Both the position numbers and the translations under genes were made by a program. The notes beneath the pieces are model-generated. The model was not told where the DNA came from. It did not search any database and saw nothing but the letters and a program-made list of their open reading frames with translations. Shown in pieces: positions 35,894-45,780 of a stretch of DNA of 64,000 nt. The stretch spans positions 186,001 to 250,000 of the forward strand of contig NZ_JAHTKI010000016.1 of assembly GCF_019145475.1 (NCBI RefSeq), read 5' to 3'. The stretch's first letter is position 1, and the number at the start of each line of letters is the position of its first letter. Source of the stretch: Pseudomonas botevensis (GTDB taxonomy: Bacteria; Pseudomonadota; Gammaproteobacteria; Pseudomonadales; Pseudomonadaceae).

Positions 35894-36667
35894 ATGAAGA
35901 AACTCGTGCTGCTTGGCGCCCTGGCACTGTCCGTGCTGTCCCTGCCATCCTTCGCGGATGAGAAGCCCCTGAAGATCGGTATCGAAGCGGCTTACCCTCC
36001 ATTCGCTTCCAAAGCCCCGGACGGCAGCATCGTCGGTTTCGACTACGACATCGGCAACGCCCTGTGTGAAGAAATGAAGGTCAAGTGCCAGTGGGTCGAG
36101 CAAGAGTTCGACGGTCTGATCCCGGCCCTGAAAGTGCGCAAGATCGACGCGATCCTGTCGTCCATGTCGATCACTGAAGACCGCAAGAAGTCCGTGGACT
36201 TCACCAACAAGTACTACAACACCCCGGCCCGTCTGGTCATGAAGGAAGGCACCGCAGTCAGCGAAGGCCTGACCGAGCTGAAAGGCAAGAACATCGGCGT
36301 GCAGCGTGGCTCGATCCACGAGCGTTTCGCCCGCGAAGTCCTGGCCCCGCTGGGTGCCGAGATCAAGCCATACGGCTCGCAGAACGAAATCTACCTCGAC
36401 GTGGCCGCCGGCCGCCTCGACGGCACCGTGGCTGACGCTACGCTGTTGAATGACGGCTTCCTGAAAACCGACGCCGGCAAAGGCTTCGCGTTCGTCGGCC
36501 CGGCCTTCACCGACGTCAAATACTTCGGCGACGGCGTAGGCATCGCGGTTCGCAAGGGCGACGCCCTGAAAGACAAGATCAACACTGCCATCGCGGCCAT
36601 CCGCGAGAACGGCAAGTACAAGGCTATCCAGGACAAGTACTTCGACTTCGATATCTACGGCAAGTAA
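35894..36667 (+). CDS. aotJ: Arginine/ornithine ABC transporter substrate-binding protein
   Basis: The periplasmic receptor of the arginine/ornithine importer, 257 residues, SBP_bac_3 family. The signal peptide is residues 1-21 (GALALSVLSLPSFA). The ligand-binding signature GIEAAYPPFASKAPDGSIVG (about 28-47) and FDYDIGNALCEEM are standard for lysine/arginine/ornithine receptors, and LSSMSITEDRKKSVDFTNKY (about 88-107) holds the conserved Ser-Ser-Met and Arg contacts. It is the first gene of aotJQMOP-argR. Regulation by ArgR is expected. Confidence 0.95.
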   Translation: MKKLVLLGALALSVLSLPSFADEKPLKIGIEAAYPPFASKAPDGSIVGFDYDIGNALCEEMKVKCQWVEQEFDGLIPALKVRKIDAILSSMSITEDRKKSVDFTNKYYNTPARLVMKEGTAVSEGLTELKGKNIGVQRGSIHERFAREVLAPLGAEIKPYGSQNEIYLDVAAGRLDGTVADATLLNDGFLKTDAGKGFAFVGPAFTDVKYFGDGVGIAVRKGDALKDKINTAIAAIRENGKYKAIQDKYFDFDIYGK

Positions 36668-36758
36668 CACGTCGCAGCGACAAGTCAGAAATGGCGCAAG
36701 CAACAGGATCTCTGCGGTTTGCGCCATTTTTTCATCCCAACTTTCGAGGACCTGAATC

Positions 36759-37448
36759 ATGTTGAAAGGCTACGGGGCTGTCATCCTCGATGGCGTATGG
36801 CTGACGCTTCAGCTCGCCTTGTCGTCCATGGCTCTGGCCATCGTTCTCGGGCTGATCGGTGTCGCGCTGCGCCTGTCGCCGGTGCGCTGGCTGGCCTGGC
36901 TGGGCGACCTGTACGCGACGGTGATTCGCGGGATTCCCGATCTGGTGCTGATCCTGCTGATCTTCTACGGCGGCCAGGACATGCTCAACCGCGTCGCGCC
37001 GATGCTCGGTTATGACGAATACATCGACCTCAACCCGCTGGCCGCCGGTATCGGCACCCTCGGTTTCATTTTCGGTGCGTACCTGTCGGAAACTTTCCGT
37101 GGCGCGTTCATGGCGATCCCGAAAGGCCAGGCTGAAGCCGGCATGGCCTACGGCATGAGCAGTTTCCAGGTGTTCTTCCGGGTGATGGTGCCGCAGATGA
37201 TTCGTCTGGCGATCCCCGGCTTCACCAACAACTGGCTGGTACTGACCAAGGCCACCGCGCTGATTTCCGTGGTCGGTCTGCAAGATATGATGTTCAAGGC
37301 CAAGCAGGCGGCCGATGCCACCCGCGAGCCTTTCACCTTCTTCCTTGCAGTGGCGGCGATGTACCTGGTCATCACCAGTGTTTCGTTGCTGGCACTGCGT
37401 CACCTTGAGAAGCGCTACTCGGTAGGCGTAAGGGCGGCTGATCTATGA
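36759..37448 (+). CDS. aotQ: Arginine/ornithine ABC transporter permease
   Basis: A 229-residue HisQ/GlnP-type inner membrane permease with about five helices. The His/Glu/Gln permease motif begins with the N-terminal helix LTLQLALSSMALAIVLGLIG; the ATPase-contact EAA loop is GQAEAGMAYGMSSFQVFFRV (about residues 126-145). It forms a heterodimer with AotM. The space of 91 nt after aotJ is rich in C and holds a CGCA repeat; it may tune the expression ratio of receptor to permease. The stop overlaps aotM by 4 nt. Confidence 0.95.
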   Translation: MLKGYGAVILDGVWLTLQLALSSMALAIVLGLIGVALRLSPVRWLAWLGDLYATVIRGIPDLVLILLIFYGGQDMLNRVAPMLGYDEYIDLNPLAAGIGTLGFIFGAYLSETFRGAFMAIPKGQAEAGMAYGMSSFQVFFRVMVPQMIRLAIPGFTNNWLVLTKATALISVVGLQDMMFKAKQAADATREPFTFFLAVAAMYLVITSVSLLALRHLEKRYSVGVRAADL

Positions 37449-38143
37449 TCTTCGACTACAACGTCATTTGGGAGGCCCTGCCGCTGTACCTCGGCGGCCT
37501 GGTGACCACCCTCAAACTGCTCGCGCTGTCGCTGTTTTTCGGTCTGCTGGCGGCGTTGCCGCTGGGCCTGATGCGCGTCTCGAAGAACACCGTGGTCAAT
37601 GGTGCCGCGTGGCTCTACACCTACGTGATTCGCGGCACGCCGATGCTGGTGCAACTGTTCCTGATCTATTACGGTCTGGCCCAGTTCGAAGCCGTGCGCG
37701 AGAGCTTCCTCTGGCCGTGGCTGTCCAGCGCAACGTTCTGTGCGTGCCTGGCGTTCGCGATCAATACCAGCGCCTACACCGCCGAAATCATCGCCGGCAG
37801 CCTCAAGGCCACGCCGAACGGCGAGATCGAAGCGGCCAAGGCCATGGGCATGTCGCGGGTCAAGATGTACAAGCGCATCCTGCTGCCGTCGGCCCTGCGC
37901 CGAGCGCTGCCGCAATACAGCAACGAAGTGATCATGATGCTGCAGACCACCAGTCTGGCGTCCATCGTGACTCTGATCGACATCACCGGCGCGGCCCGCA
38001 CCGTCAACGCGCAGTTCTATCTGCCGTTCGAGGCGTACATCACCGCCGGCGTGTTCTACCTGTGCCTGACCTTCATTCTGGTGCGCCTGTTCAAGCTGGC
38101 CGAGCGTCGCTGGCTGAGCTACCTGGCCCCACGGAAGCACTGA
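37445..38143 (+). CDS. aotM: Arginine/ornithine ABC transporter permease
   Basis: A 232-residue permease partner of AotQ. The EAA loop is GEIEAAKAMGMSRVKMYKRI (about residues 122-141). The helices LYLGGLVTTLKLLALSLFFG and FYLCLTFILVRLF bracket the domain. ATGA overlap with aotQ indicates translational coupling, and aotO follows after one nt. Confidence 0.95.
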   Translation: MIFDYNVIWEALPLYLGGLVTTLKLLALSLFFGLLAALPLGLMRVSKNTVVNGAAWLYTYVIRGTPMLVQLFLIYYGLAQFEAVRESFLWPWLSSATFCACLAFAINTSAYTAEIIAGSLKATPNGEIEAAKAMGMSRVKMYKRILLPSALRRALPQYSNEVIMMLQTTSLASIVTLIDITGAARTVNAQFYLPFEAYITAGVFYLCLTFILVRLFKLAERRWLSYLAPRKH

Positions 38144-38144
38144 T

Positions 38145-39257
38145 ATGGAACGCATCGACCACGTTTTGCCGTGGAGCCACCTGGGCAGCGAGCGCCGAAT
38201 CTCGGTATTCCGCTTCGGTAGTGGCGAGCGCAAGGCCTACATCCAGGCCAGCCTGCACGCCGATGAGCTGCCGGGCATGCGCACCGCCTGGGAACTGAAA
38301 AAACGCCTCGGCGAACTCGAAGCCCAAGGCCGGCTCAACGGCGTGATCGAACTGGTGCCGGTGGCCAACCCGTTGGGTCTGGGGCAGTTGCTGCAAGGCA
38401 ATCACCAGGGCCGTTTCGAGGCTGGCAGCGGCAAGAATTTCAACCGTGATTTCGTCGAGCTCAGCGCGCCAGTGGCCGCCGAACTGCAAGGCCGGTTGGG
38501 CGACGATCCGCATGCCAACATTGCGCTGATCCGTCAGACGATGGCCGCGCATCTGGCGGCATTGCCCGAGGCGAGCAGCCAGTTGCAAGGCATGCAGCGG
38601 GTGCTGCTCAGTCATGCCTGCACCGCCGATGTGGTGCTGGACCTGCATTGCGATGCCGAAGCCGCGCTGCACATGTACGCGTTGCCGCAGCACTGGCCGC
38701 AATGGCGTTCGCTGGCTGCACATCTGGATGTGAAGGTTGGCCTGCTGGCGGAAGACTCCGGCGGCAGCTCCTTCGACGAAGCCTGTTCGTTGCCGTGGCT
38801 GCGTCTGTCGCGGCTGTTTCCGGACGCGCAGATTCCGCTGGCCTGCCTGGCGACTACCATTGAGCTGGGTGGTCAGGCCGATACCGACCGCGCCGATGCC
38901 GAGGCCTGGGCCGAGGGCATTCTGGCGTTCCTCGCCGAACAAGGCCTGATCAGCGGCGAGTGGCCGAACCCGGCGCACGAACCCTGCGAAGGCATGCCGT
39001 TCGAGGGCACCGAATTGCTGCTGGCGCCGCACCCCGGCGTGGTGAGCTTTTTGCGCAAGCCCGGCGAATGGGTCGAGGCCGGCGCCGAGATTTTTGAAGT
39101 GATCGATCCTGTATCCGATCGGGTCAGCACGGTATGTGCTGGTACGTCCGGGGTGCTGTTTGCCATTGAACGGCTGCGCTATGCCCAACCCGGTTTCTGG
39201 CTGGCCAAGGTGGCGGGGCGCGAAGCGCTGCGTCACGGGCGCTTGCTCAACGACTGA
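38145..39257 (+). CDS. aotO: Succinylglutamate desuccinylase/aspartoacylase family protein AotO
   Basis: A 370-residue M14-like zinc hydrolase in the aot operon. Zinc ligands are in QASLHADELPGM (H-x2-E, about residues 35-38) and the later VLDLHCDAEAALHMY. A C-terminal beta domain of about 80 residues (LAPHPGVVSFLRKPGEWVEA) is present as in AstE relatives. In P. aeruginosa, AotO is encoded here but is not needed for arginine transport; its substrate is unknown. Its spacing of one nt from aotM shows co-transcription. Confidence 0.88.
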   Translation: MERIDHVLPWSHLGSERRISVFRFGSGERKAYIQASLHADELPGMRTAWELKKRLGELEAQGRLNGVIELVPVANPLGLGQLLQGNHQGRFEAGSGKNFNRDFVELSAPVAAELQGRLGDDPHANIALIRQTMAAHLAALPEASSQLQGMQRVLLSHACTADVVLDLHCDAEAALHMYALPQHWPQWRSLAAHLDVKVGLLAEDSGGSSFDEACSLPWLRLSRLFPDAQIPLACLATTIELGGQADTDRADAEAWAEGILAFLAEQGLISGEWPNPAHEPCEGMPFEGTELLLAPHPGVVSFLRKPGEWVEAGAEIFEVIDPVSDRVSTVCAGTSGVLFAIERLRYAQPGFWLAKVAGREALRHGRLLND

Positions 39258-39284
39258 CTGACTGTTTTTGTGAGAACCGACCGC

Positions 39285-40049
39285 ATGTACAAACTTGAAG
39301 TCCAAGACCTGCATAAACGCTATGGCAGTCACGAAGTGCTCAAGGGCGTGTCCCTGAAAGCGGCAGCCGGCGATGTGATCAGCATCATCGGCTCCAGTGG
39401 CTCCGGCAAAAGTACCTTCCTGCGTTGCATCAACCTGCTGGAGCAGCCGCACGCGGGCAAGATCCTGCTCAACAACGAAGAGCTGAAACTGGTGGCGAAC
39501 AAGGACGGCGCGCTGAAGGCTGCCGATCCGAAACAGCTGCAACGCATGCGTTCGCGCCTGTCGATGGTGTTCCAGCACTTCAACCTGTGGTCGCACATGA
39601 CCGCGCTGGAAAACATCATGGAAGCGCCGGTTCACGTGCTGGGTGTGTCCAAGGCCGAAGCCCGCGAGAAAGCCGAGCACTACCTGAACAAGGTTGGCGT
39701 GGCCCATCGTAAGGACGCGTTCCCCGGCCACATGTCCGGTGGCGAGCAACAGCGTGTGGCGATTGCCCGTGCGCTGGCGATGGAGCCGGAAGTGATGCTG
39801 TTCGACGAGCCGACGTCGGCCCTCGACCCTGAATTGGTCGGCGACGTGCTGAAAGTCATGCAGGCCCTGGCCCAGGAAGGCCGCACCATGGTGGTGGTGA
39901 CCCACGAAATGGGCTTCGCCCGTGAAGTGTCGAACCAGTTGGTGTTCCTGCACAAAGGCGTGGTGGAAGAGAGCGGCAACCCGCGCGAAGTGCTGGTCAA
40001 TCCGCAATCGGAACGTCTGCAACAATTCCTCTCGGGCAGCCTCAAGTAA
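39285..40049 (+). CDS. aotP: Arginine/ornithine ABC transporter ATP-binding protein
   Basis: A 254-residue ATPase that powers the importer. Walker A is GSSGSGKST (about residues 37-45), the Q-loop is in FQHFNLW, the ABC signature is MSGGEQQRVAIARAL (about 153-167) and Walker B is VMLFDEPTSALD. The H-loop is VVTHEMGF. ATG 39285 starts the conserved MYKLEVQDLHKRYG; a GTG at 39270 is possible. It lies 27 nt after aotO and 111 nt before argR, from which it is separated by a large dyad. Confidence 0.95.
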   Translation: MYKLEVQDLHKRYGSHEVLKGVSLKAAAGDVISIIGSSGSGKSTFLRCINLLEQPHAGKILLNNEELKLVANKDGALKAADPKQLQRMRSRLSMVFQHFNLWSHMTALENIMEAPVHVLGVSKAEAREKAEHYLNKVGVAHRKDAFPGHMSGGEQQRVAIARALAMEPEVMLFDEPTSALDPELVGDVLKVMQALAQEGRTMVVVTHEMGFAREVSNQLVFLHKGVVEESGNPREVLVNPQSERLQQFLSGSLK

Positions 40050-40061
40050 ACGCTCCCGTTA

Positions 40062-40115
40062 TGCACCAAATTAGGTCATGCTGCGCAGCGCGCCAGATGG
40101 TCTAATTTGGTTGCA
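40062..40115. promoter_or_regulatory. Nested dyad between aotP and argR
   Basis: TGCACCAAATTAG (40062-40074) and CTAATTTGGTTGCA (40102-40115) are inverted arms with one bulge; between them GCTGCGCAGC (40080-40089) is a perfect palindrome. It could be a transcript hairpin that lowers or separately times argR expression, or a protein-binding site. Confidence 0.5.
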
Positions 40116-40160
40116 GCCGTTTTCGGTTTTTTCCTCTGTTTATGTTTCGGATCGCCCGCC

Positions 40161-41141
40161 ATGACTGCCCATCGAATTGGTTTCCTGATTTGGCCCAGCA
40201 CTAAAGCCTTGACGCTGGCGCTGGCGGAGGAGGCCTTGCGTGTTGCTCAGCGGGTGCATCCGGATGTGGTCTACGAGTTGTCGTTCCTGCAGGCCGAGCC
40301 GCCGAGCGAAGGCGAGTGGCAACTGCCCGGCGAGCCCTGGGCCGGCAAGCTGGAAAACTTTCAGAAGCTGTTTCTGCTCGCCGATGAGCCGCCGGCCACC
40401 CTGGCGCCAGCCCTCAGCAGCGCGCTCAAGCAAGTGGTGCGTGCCGGGTGTGTGATCGGTGGTTTGTCGGCCGGTGTGTATCCGTTGGCGCAACTCGGTC
40501 TGCTCGACGGTTATCGCGCCGCCGTTCACTGGCGCTGGCAGGACGATTTCGCCGAGCGCTTCCCGAAAGTCATCGCCACCAGCCATCTGTTCGACTGGGA
40601 TCGCGATCGCCTGAGCGCGTGCGGCGGCATGTCGGTGCTGGATCTGCTGCTGGCGGTGCTGGCCCGGGATCACGGCGCCGAACTGGCTGGTGCAGTCTCT
40701 GAAGAGCTGGTGGTGGAGCGCATCCGCGAGGGCGGTGAGCGTCAGCGCATTCCGTTGCAGAACCGCCTCGGCTCCAGCCATCCGAAGCTCACCCAGGCCG
40801 TGTTGCTGATGGAGGCCAACATCGAAGAGCCGCTGACCACCGACGAAATCGCCCAGCATGTGTGCGTGTCCCGTCGCCAGTTGGAGCGGATCTTCAAGCA
40901 ATACCTCAACCGTGTGCCGAGCCAGTACTACCTGGAGCTGCGCCTGAACAAGGCCCGGCAGATGTTGATGCAGACCAGCAAGTCGATCATCCAGATCGGC
41001 CTGTCCTGCGGTTTCTCCTCGGGGCCGCACTTCTCCAGCGCCTACCGCAACTTCTTCGGCGCCACGCCACGGGAAGACCGCAACCAGCGACGCAGCAGCA
41101 GCCCGTTCGAATTGTCGTCGGTGCCACCCGAGCGCGGCTGA
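40161..41141 (+). CDS. argR: AraC/XylS-family arginine regulator ArgR
   Basis: ArgR of pseudomonads is an AraC-type activator/repressor of arginine metabolism, unrelated to E. coli ArgR. It has 326 residues. Residues 1-190 form a DJ-1/PfpI-like (glutamine amidotransferase-like) ligand domain (IGFLIWPSTKALTLALAEEA, CVIGGLSAGVYPLAQLGLLD). Residues about 210-310 hold two HTHs (LTTDEIAQHVCVSRRQLERI and IIQIGLSCGFSSGPHFSSAY). ATG 40161 starts the conserved MTAHRIGFLI. It is last in the aot operon and its probable sites lie upstream of aotJ and aruC. A shared terminator follows. Confidence 0.95.
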   Translation: MTAHRIGFLIWPSTKALTLALAEEALRVAQRVHPDVVYELSFLQAEPPSEGEWQLPGEPWAGKLENFQKLFLLADEPPATLAPALSSALKQVVRAGCVIGGLSAGVYPLAQLGLLDGYRAAVHWRWQDDFAERFPKVIATSHLFDWDRDRLSACGGMSVLDLLLAVLARDHGAELAGAVSEELVVERIREGGERQRIPLQNRLGSSHPKLTQAVLLMEANIEEPLTTDEIAQHVCVSRRQLERIFKQYLNRVPSQYYLELRLNKARQMLMQTSKSIIQIGLSCGFSSGPHFSSAYRNFFGATPREDRNQRRSSSPFELSSVPPERG

Positions 41142-41151
41142 CCTGACACGC

Positions 41152-41181
41152 AAAAGCCATGGCATCACTGCCATGGCTTTT
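41152..41181. terminator. Bidirectional terminator between argR and the LRR gene
   Basis: AAAAGCCATGGCA (41152-41164) pairs perfectly with TGCCATGGCTTTT (41169-41181) around TCAC, with T-rich tails on both strands. It serves argR and the convergent giant gene. Confidence 0.9.
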
Positions 41182-41197
41182 TTCATTGCGGGTTATC

Positions 41198-44100
41198 TCA
41201 ATCTTCGATATCGCCCCCCGGACGGTTCACCGTGCCCGGTTGGCCGGCGATGTCGTCGACGTTCAATGTGAGCCCGGTTTCCTCGTAATAGGTCCGGATC
41301 CGTCGGCGGGCCTGTTCGGAGAGCGGGTTGTTCTGCAGGTCGTAGCGGTCGCCGACATACGCCGGGACGTCCATCAATTCATCGGCGATGTCAGTGATGA
41401 GGTTGTTCGACAGATCGACTTCGCTCCAGTTGTGGTTGGTCAGCACACCGGGCGGAATCTCGCTCAGGCCGGCATTGCTCAGATCCAGATCGGTCAGGCT
41501 TTGCAGGTTGCTCAGGTCGGGTGTCAGCGCCAGCGGGTTGTCGTGCAGATGGAGGATTTGCAGGTTGTCCATGCCGGCCAGGCTGGTCACCGATTGCGCT
41601 GTCAGCGTCAGGTCGCAATCGGGCAGGCTCAGCGAGGTCAGGCGCCCCATCGAGAAAACCGCCTCGGGGATGTCCGGCAGGAAATAACCGCGAATATCCA
41701 GGCTGTCGAGGTTAGGGAACGCATCGAGGAATTGCCCGATCCGTGGCGTGTGATCGCCGTAGCCGAGCAGGAACAGCTCCGGGACGTGGCTGAAGTCGGC
41801 ATTGAGACTCGGCAACTCGCCCATGATCGACAGACGCGAGGCGAACCCATGACTGGCGACCTCGGAACCCTCGACCGGAATATTGCGCCAGCACCTGAGC
41901 AGCGCGTCCCTGAAGTTGTTGCGCTTTTGCGCTTCGAGCAACAGTTCGGCATCGGTAAGTGCTTGCAGGGAGTCTGGGTTGATGAGCGGGACATCGTTGC
42001 TCCAGGTGTCGAGACCGAAGATCAAACCCTGCAACTCGGCTTCCCGTCGCGTCAGTTCGTTGCGTCCTTCAACCAGCGTGCCGGGCAGGTCATAGATGAA
42101 TCGGCTGGCCTGCTCGTCGCTCAGTTTCGGGTACAGCGATTGGGCGCGCGTGAGGTCGCTGCGATCGGCCAGTACGCCGAGGTCTTCGCCGAGCTCCTGA
42201 TAACAGACCTTGATCCGCTCACGCGTGGCCTGGGTCAGCGGATTGTTGCCGAAGTCGAAACCGAAGGTGGTCGTGGCCGGCAGTTTGAAGATCTGTTCGG
42301 GAATGGTGGTGATCCAGTTGCTGTGGAGGATCACGGTTTTCAGCGCGGGATGGTCGGTGAGTCCGACGGGGATCTCGGAAATCCCGGTGCTCGACAGGTC
42401 GACCAGTTCCAGCTTCGGCAGGCCGCGCAGGTCGGGTGCCATACCCAGCGGGTTGTTGTAGAGATCAAGTGCCGTCAGGGTTTTCAGCGTGGTCAGCGTC
42501 TTGTTGCCCGCCGCATCCAGTACCGTGCCGCAGTTGCTCAGGGCCAGCGTTTCCAGCGCTGGCATGCGAGTGATTGACGACGGAATCCGGTCCACCGCCA
42601 GGTTGCGCAGTTCGAGGACTTTCACGCCGGTGAAGCATTCAAGGAAGCGCTCGTTCATCCGCAGCCTGGCGTGGCCGTCGAGGCTGAGTATGGAGACATG
42701 ACTGAAGTCGGCGCTCAGGGCTGGCAGCTCACCGTTGAACGGCATTACTTGTCTGAATTCATTGTTGCGGATTTCGGGACTCGCCGAGCGTCGGCTGCGC
42801 CAGAACGCTTGCAGTTCCTCGCTGAACAGCTTTCTGGCCGCCGATTCCGTGGCTTTTTCTCTCTCGTTGAACGACTCGCCGGTGGCCGGATCGCGTTCAG
42901 GCACTTCACCGACCCAGCGTTGCAGGTCGCCGCTCAGTTGGCGGATCTCCGCCTCCCATTGCTGGAGCTGGGTCTGGGTGTCCTCCAGTGTGCCGGGCAG
43001 CAGATAGAGCACGCGGTTGGCGGCTTCATCGTTCAGATCCGGGAACAGGGCGATGGTGCGGTCGATGTCTTTTTGGGCGAACCACACGCCAAAGTCCTGG
43101 CCGTTCACGCGAAAGCGTTGCCTGATGCGCAGGCGACTGGCCGATGACAGCGGGTTGCCGGCAAAGCTGAAGTGCTTGTGAGTGACCGCCGGGGTGTTGA
43201 ACAGGTCGTCGGGCAGTTCGCTGATCAGGTTGTCATCGAATGTGCCGCTGGCAATGTGCAGGTGATCGAACAGCCCATCCGGCAGGCTGGAAATGCCGGT
43301 GTCGGTCAGCCGCAGGTGTTTCAACAGTGGCAAGCCATCCAGTTTGGGTGCGCTGCCCAGCGGGTTGTTGCTCAGGTCCAGGTATTGCAGTTGCCCGAGG
43401 GATGAAAGCGTCGCTTGCGATTCGGGCGTCAGTTTCAGCGCGCAACTTCTCAGCAGCAGATGGCCCAGTTGCGGCATGCGACGGGTGGCTGTCGGTAGTT
43501 GGCCCAGGCTGAAGTTTTGCAGTTCCAGTTGATGCAGTCCGGTAAACCCTTCGAGGAAGGCATCGACTCCACTCACCGCCGCGTTGCCGTGCAGGGTCAG
43601 GTTGGACACATGGCTGAAGTCCGTCGACAGCGCCGGCAGGTCGCCGATGAACGGCACCTTCCATTGCATGTTCTGCGCCCGTTGCCTTGGCGAGTCCGCC
43701 GATCGGGCGCGCCACAGCTCTTCCAGGTGATCGGCGAATTCCTGTCTGGCCGCGTGCTCGGCGATCAGTTGCGGCGTATTGAGGGGTTGCCCGGACAGCG
43801 GATGGGTTTCGGGGATGGCGGTTTTCCAGGCCGCCAGATCGCTGGTCAGTTGCTCGATCTCGGCTTTCCAGTGCCTGAGCTGGCTGCGCCCGTGCTCCAG
43901 ATCGCCGGGCAAGCCGTAAAACACGTCGCTGGCTTCTTCGTTGTCGAGGCTGGGGAACAGCGCTTTGGTCGCGTCGATGTCGGCCGGGTCGGCGAGTACG
44001 CCGAAGTCCTTGCCGTGCTCGCGGGAATACACCTTGATCCGTTCCAGGGTACTGGCGGTCAGCGGGTTGTTCGAACAGTCGAAGTTTTCGCTTTTGCGTC

Positions 44101-45780
44101 CGGGCAGCTCAAAGAAGGCCTCGGGCAGTTCGGTCAACTGGTTGTCGCTGACGATGACCGTTTGCAGTTTCGGATGCGCGGCCAGTTCGGGCGGGGCTTT
44201 GCTGATCCCGGTATTCGACAGGTCGAGGTAGGACAGCTCGGGCAATGTCTCGACCTTCGGCGCCTTGCCCAGCGGATTGTTCGGCAGCTCAAGCGATTCC
44301 AGGTTCGGCAAGGCTTCAAGCGCGGTCTGCAACTCGCTGTCGAAAGAAATGCCGCAATCGTTCAGGACCAGCGATTCGAGGCGCGGCAGATCACCGAGTG
44401 TTTGCGCCAGTTGATCGAGCGCGAAATTGCGCAGGGTCAATTGGCGCAGGCCGGGGAAACTGCGCAGGAACGGCGAGGTGGCGCGCAGGCCCTTGTTGCC
44501 ACCGAGGGACAGGCCGGTGACGTGATCGAAGTTCACGCTCAGTTGCGGCAGGTCACCGGTGAAGCCTGGGTCTGCGCTGAACACCTCGGCCCGGTTCAGC
44601 GGGTTATCGCTGGAGCGCTGGCGCCACAGTCGTTGCACCTGCCAGGCAAAGGTTTCCCGCGCGTGCAGCTCGTTGAACTGCTCGTTGGCATTGAGGGGTG
44701 TGCCGCTCACTGTGTCGCGATCCGGGATGTCACCGCTCCAGGTGTTCAGCTCGTTCGCAAGCCGGGCGAATTCCTCCTCCCACTGGCTCACCTGCAAACG
44801 GCCCTGCAGCAGCGAGCCGGGCAGGCGATACAGCAACGCGTTGGCCTGGCGGTCGTTGAGATCCGGAAACAATGTTTTGATCCGGTCGATATCCGCACGG
44901 TCAGCCTGCACACCAAAGTCTTTGCCGGTCTGGTTGAAGTGGACTTTGACCTGTTCCCGGGTGGCGGTGGACAACGGGTTGCCGGAAAAATCGAACCCGG
45001 CGGAACGCTCGACAGGCTGCTGGAACAGGACGTCCGGCAGGGCGGTGATTCGGTTGTTGCGCAGCCAGACGCTTTTCAATTGTGGGTGTTCGAACAGCCC
45101 GACCGGCAACTCGGAAAGGCCGGTCTTCGACAGGTTGAGGTGGTGCAGTCCCGTCATCGCGCGGATGTCCGGGGTGGCGCCCAGTGGGTTGGCCTGCAGA
45201 TCGAGCGCGGTCAGTTCGGGCAGCGATGCCAGCAGCGTCTGGTTCGTCGGCGTCAATGCAATCTGGCAATTGCGCAGGCGCAGTTGGCGCAGGGACGGTG
45301 TCGTCGCCACGGCCTCGGGCAGGTTACGCAGATTGAAGTGGCGCAGATCCAGGCGCAGCAATCGCGGGAAATGGGCGACGAACGCATCCACCGAACCGGA
45401 GCCGCCGGTGCCGGCCAGTTCCAGGCTGGCGACATGGCTGAAATCGGCGCTCAGCTCGGGCAGGTCGCCCAGCAGCGGCTCGGGGAAGCGCATCCGGTAG
45501 CCGTAGGCTTCGCGGCTTTCCCGGCGCCAGCATTTGCGCAGCTCCCTGGCGAACAGGTCGCGGTTGCGGCGGGCGGCTTGGAATTGTTGCGTCGTCAGTT
45601 GCTGGCCGGTGACGGGATGGATTGGCGGGGTATTGATCCGCCATTGGTCCAGGTCGTTTTCCAGCTGGGCATATTCCAGGCGCAGGCGAGCCAGCTCGGC
45701 TCGGGCGCCATCCGGATGATTGAGTAATGTGTACTCCATGGCCGCCAGACCTTCTTCGGTGATGCCGGGAAAGACCTCCC
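41198..45780 (-). repeat. Five in-frame ~915-nt modules in the LRR gene
   Basis: The linker motif (L[FY]PxLxDxxA...LPG) recurs near 45765, 44870, 43955, 43042 and 42128, a period of about 895-915 nt. Each module carries the sequence D(L)PxL(S)xDFSHV followed by about five LRRs. The copies differ at most positions, so the expansion is old and the gene is not an assembly artefact. Confidence 0.85.

Noticed and set aside
40062..40115. NtrC site and sigma54 promoter before argR (TGCACC...GGT)
   Set aside because: The NtrC half-sites have the wrong spacing and last bases, and no -24/-12 GG-N10-GC element follows.
43499..45727. A 742-codon plus-strand open frame across the LRR gene
   Set aside because: Its repetitive sequence only mirrors the LRR modules on the other strand.
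41198..45780. Regular ~915-nt repeats as a possible CRISPR or tandem DNA array
   Set aside because: The repeats are in-frame protein modules with strong divergence at DNA level, not short identical repeats with spacers.
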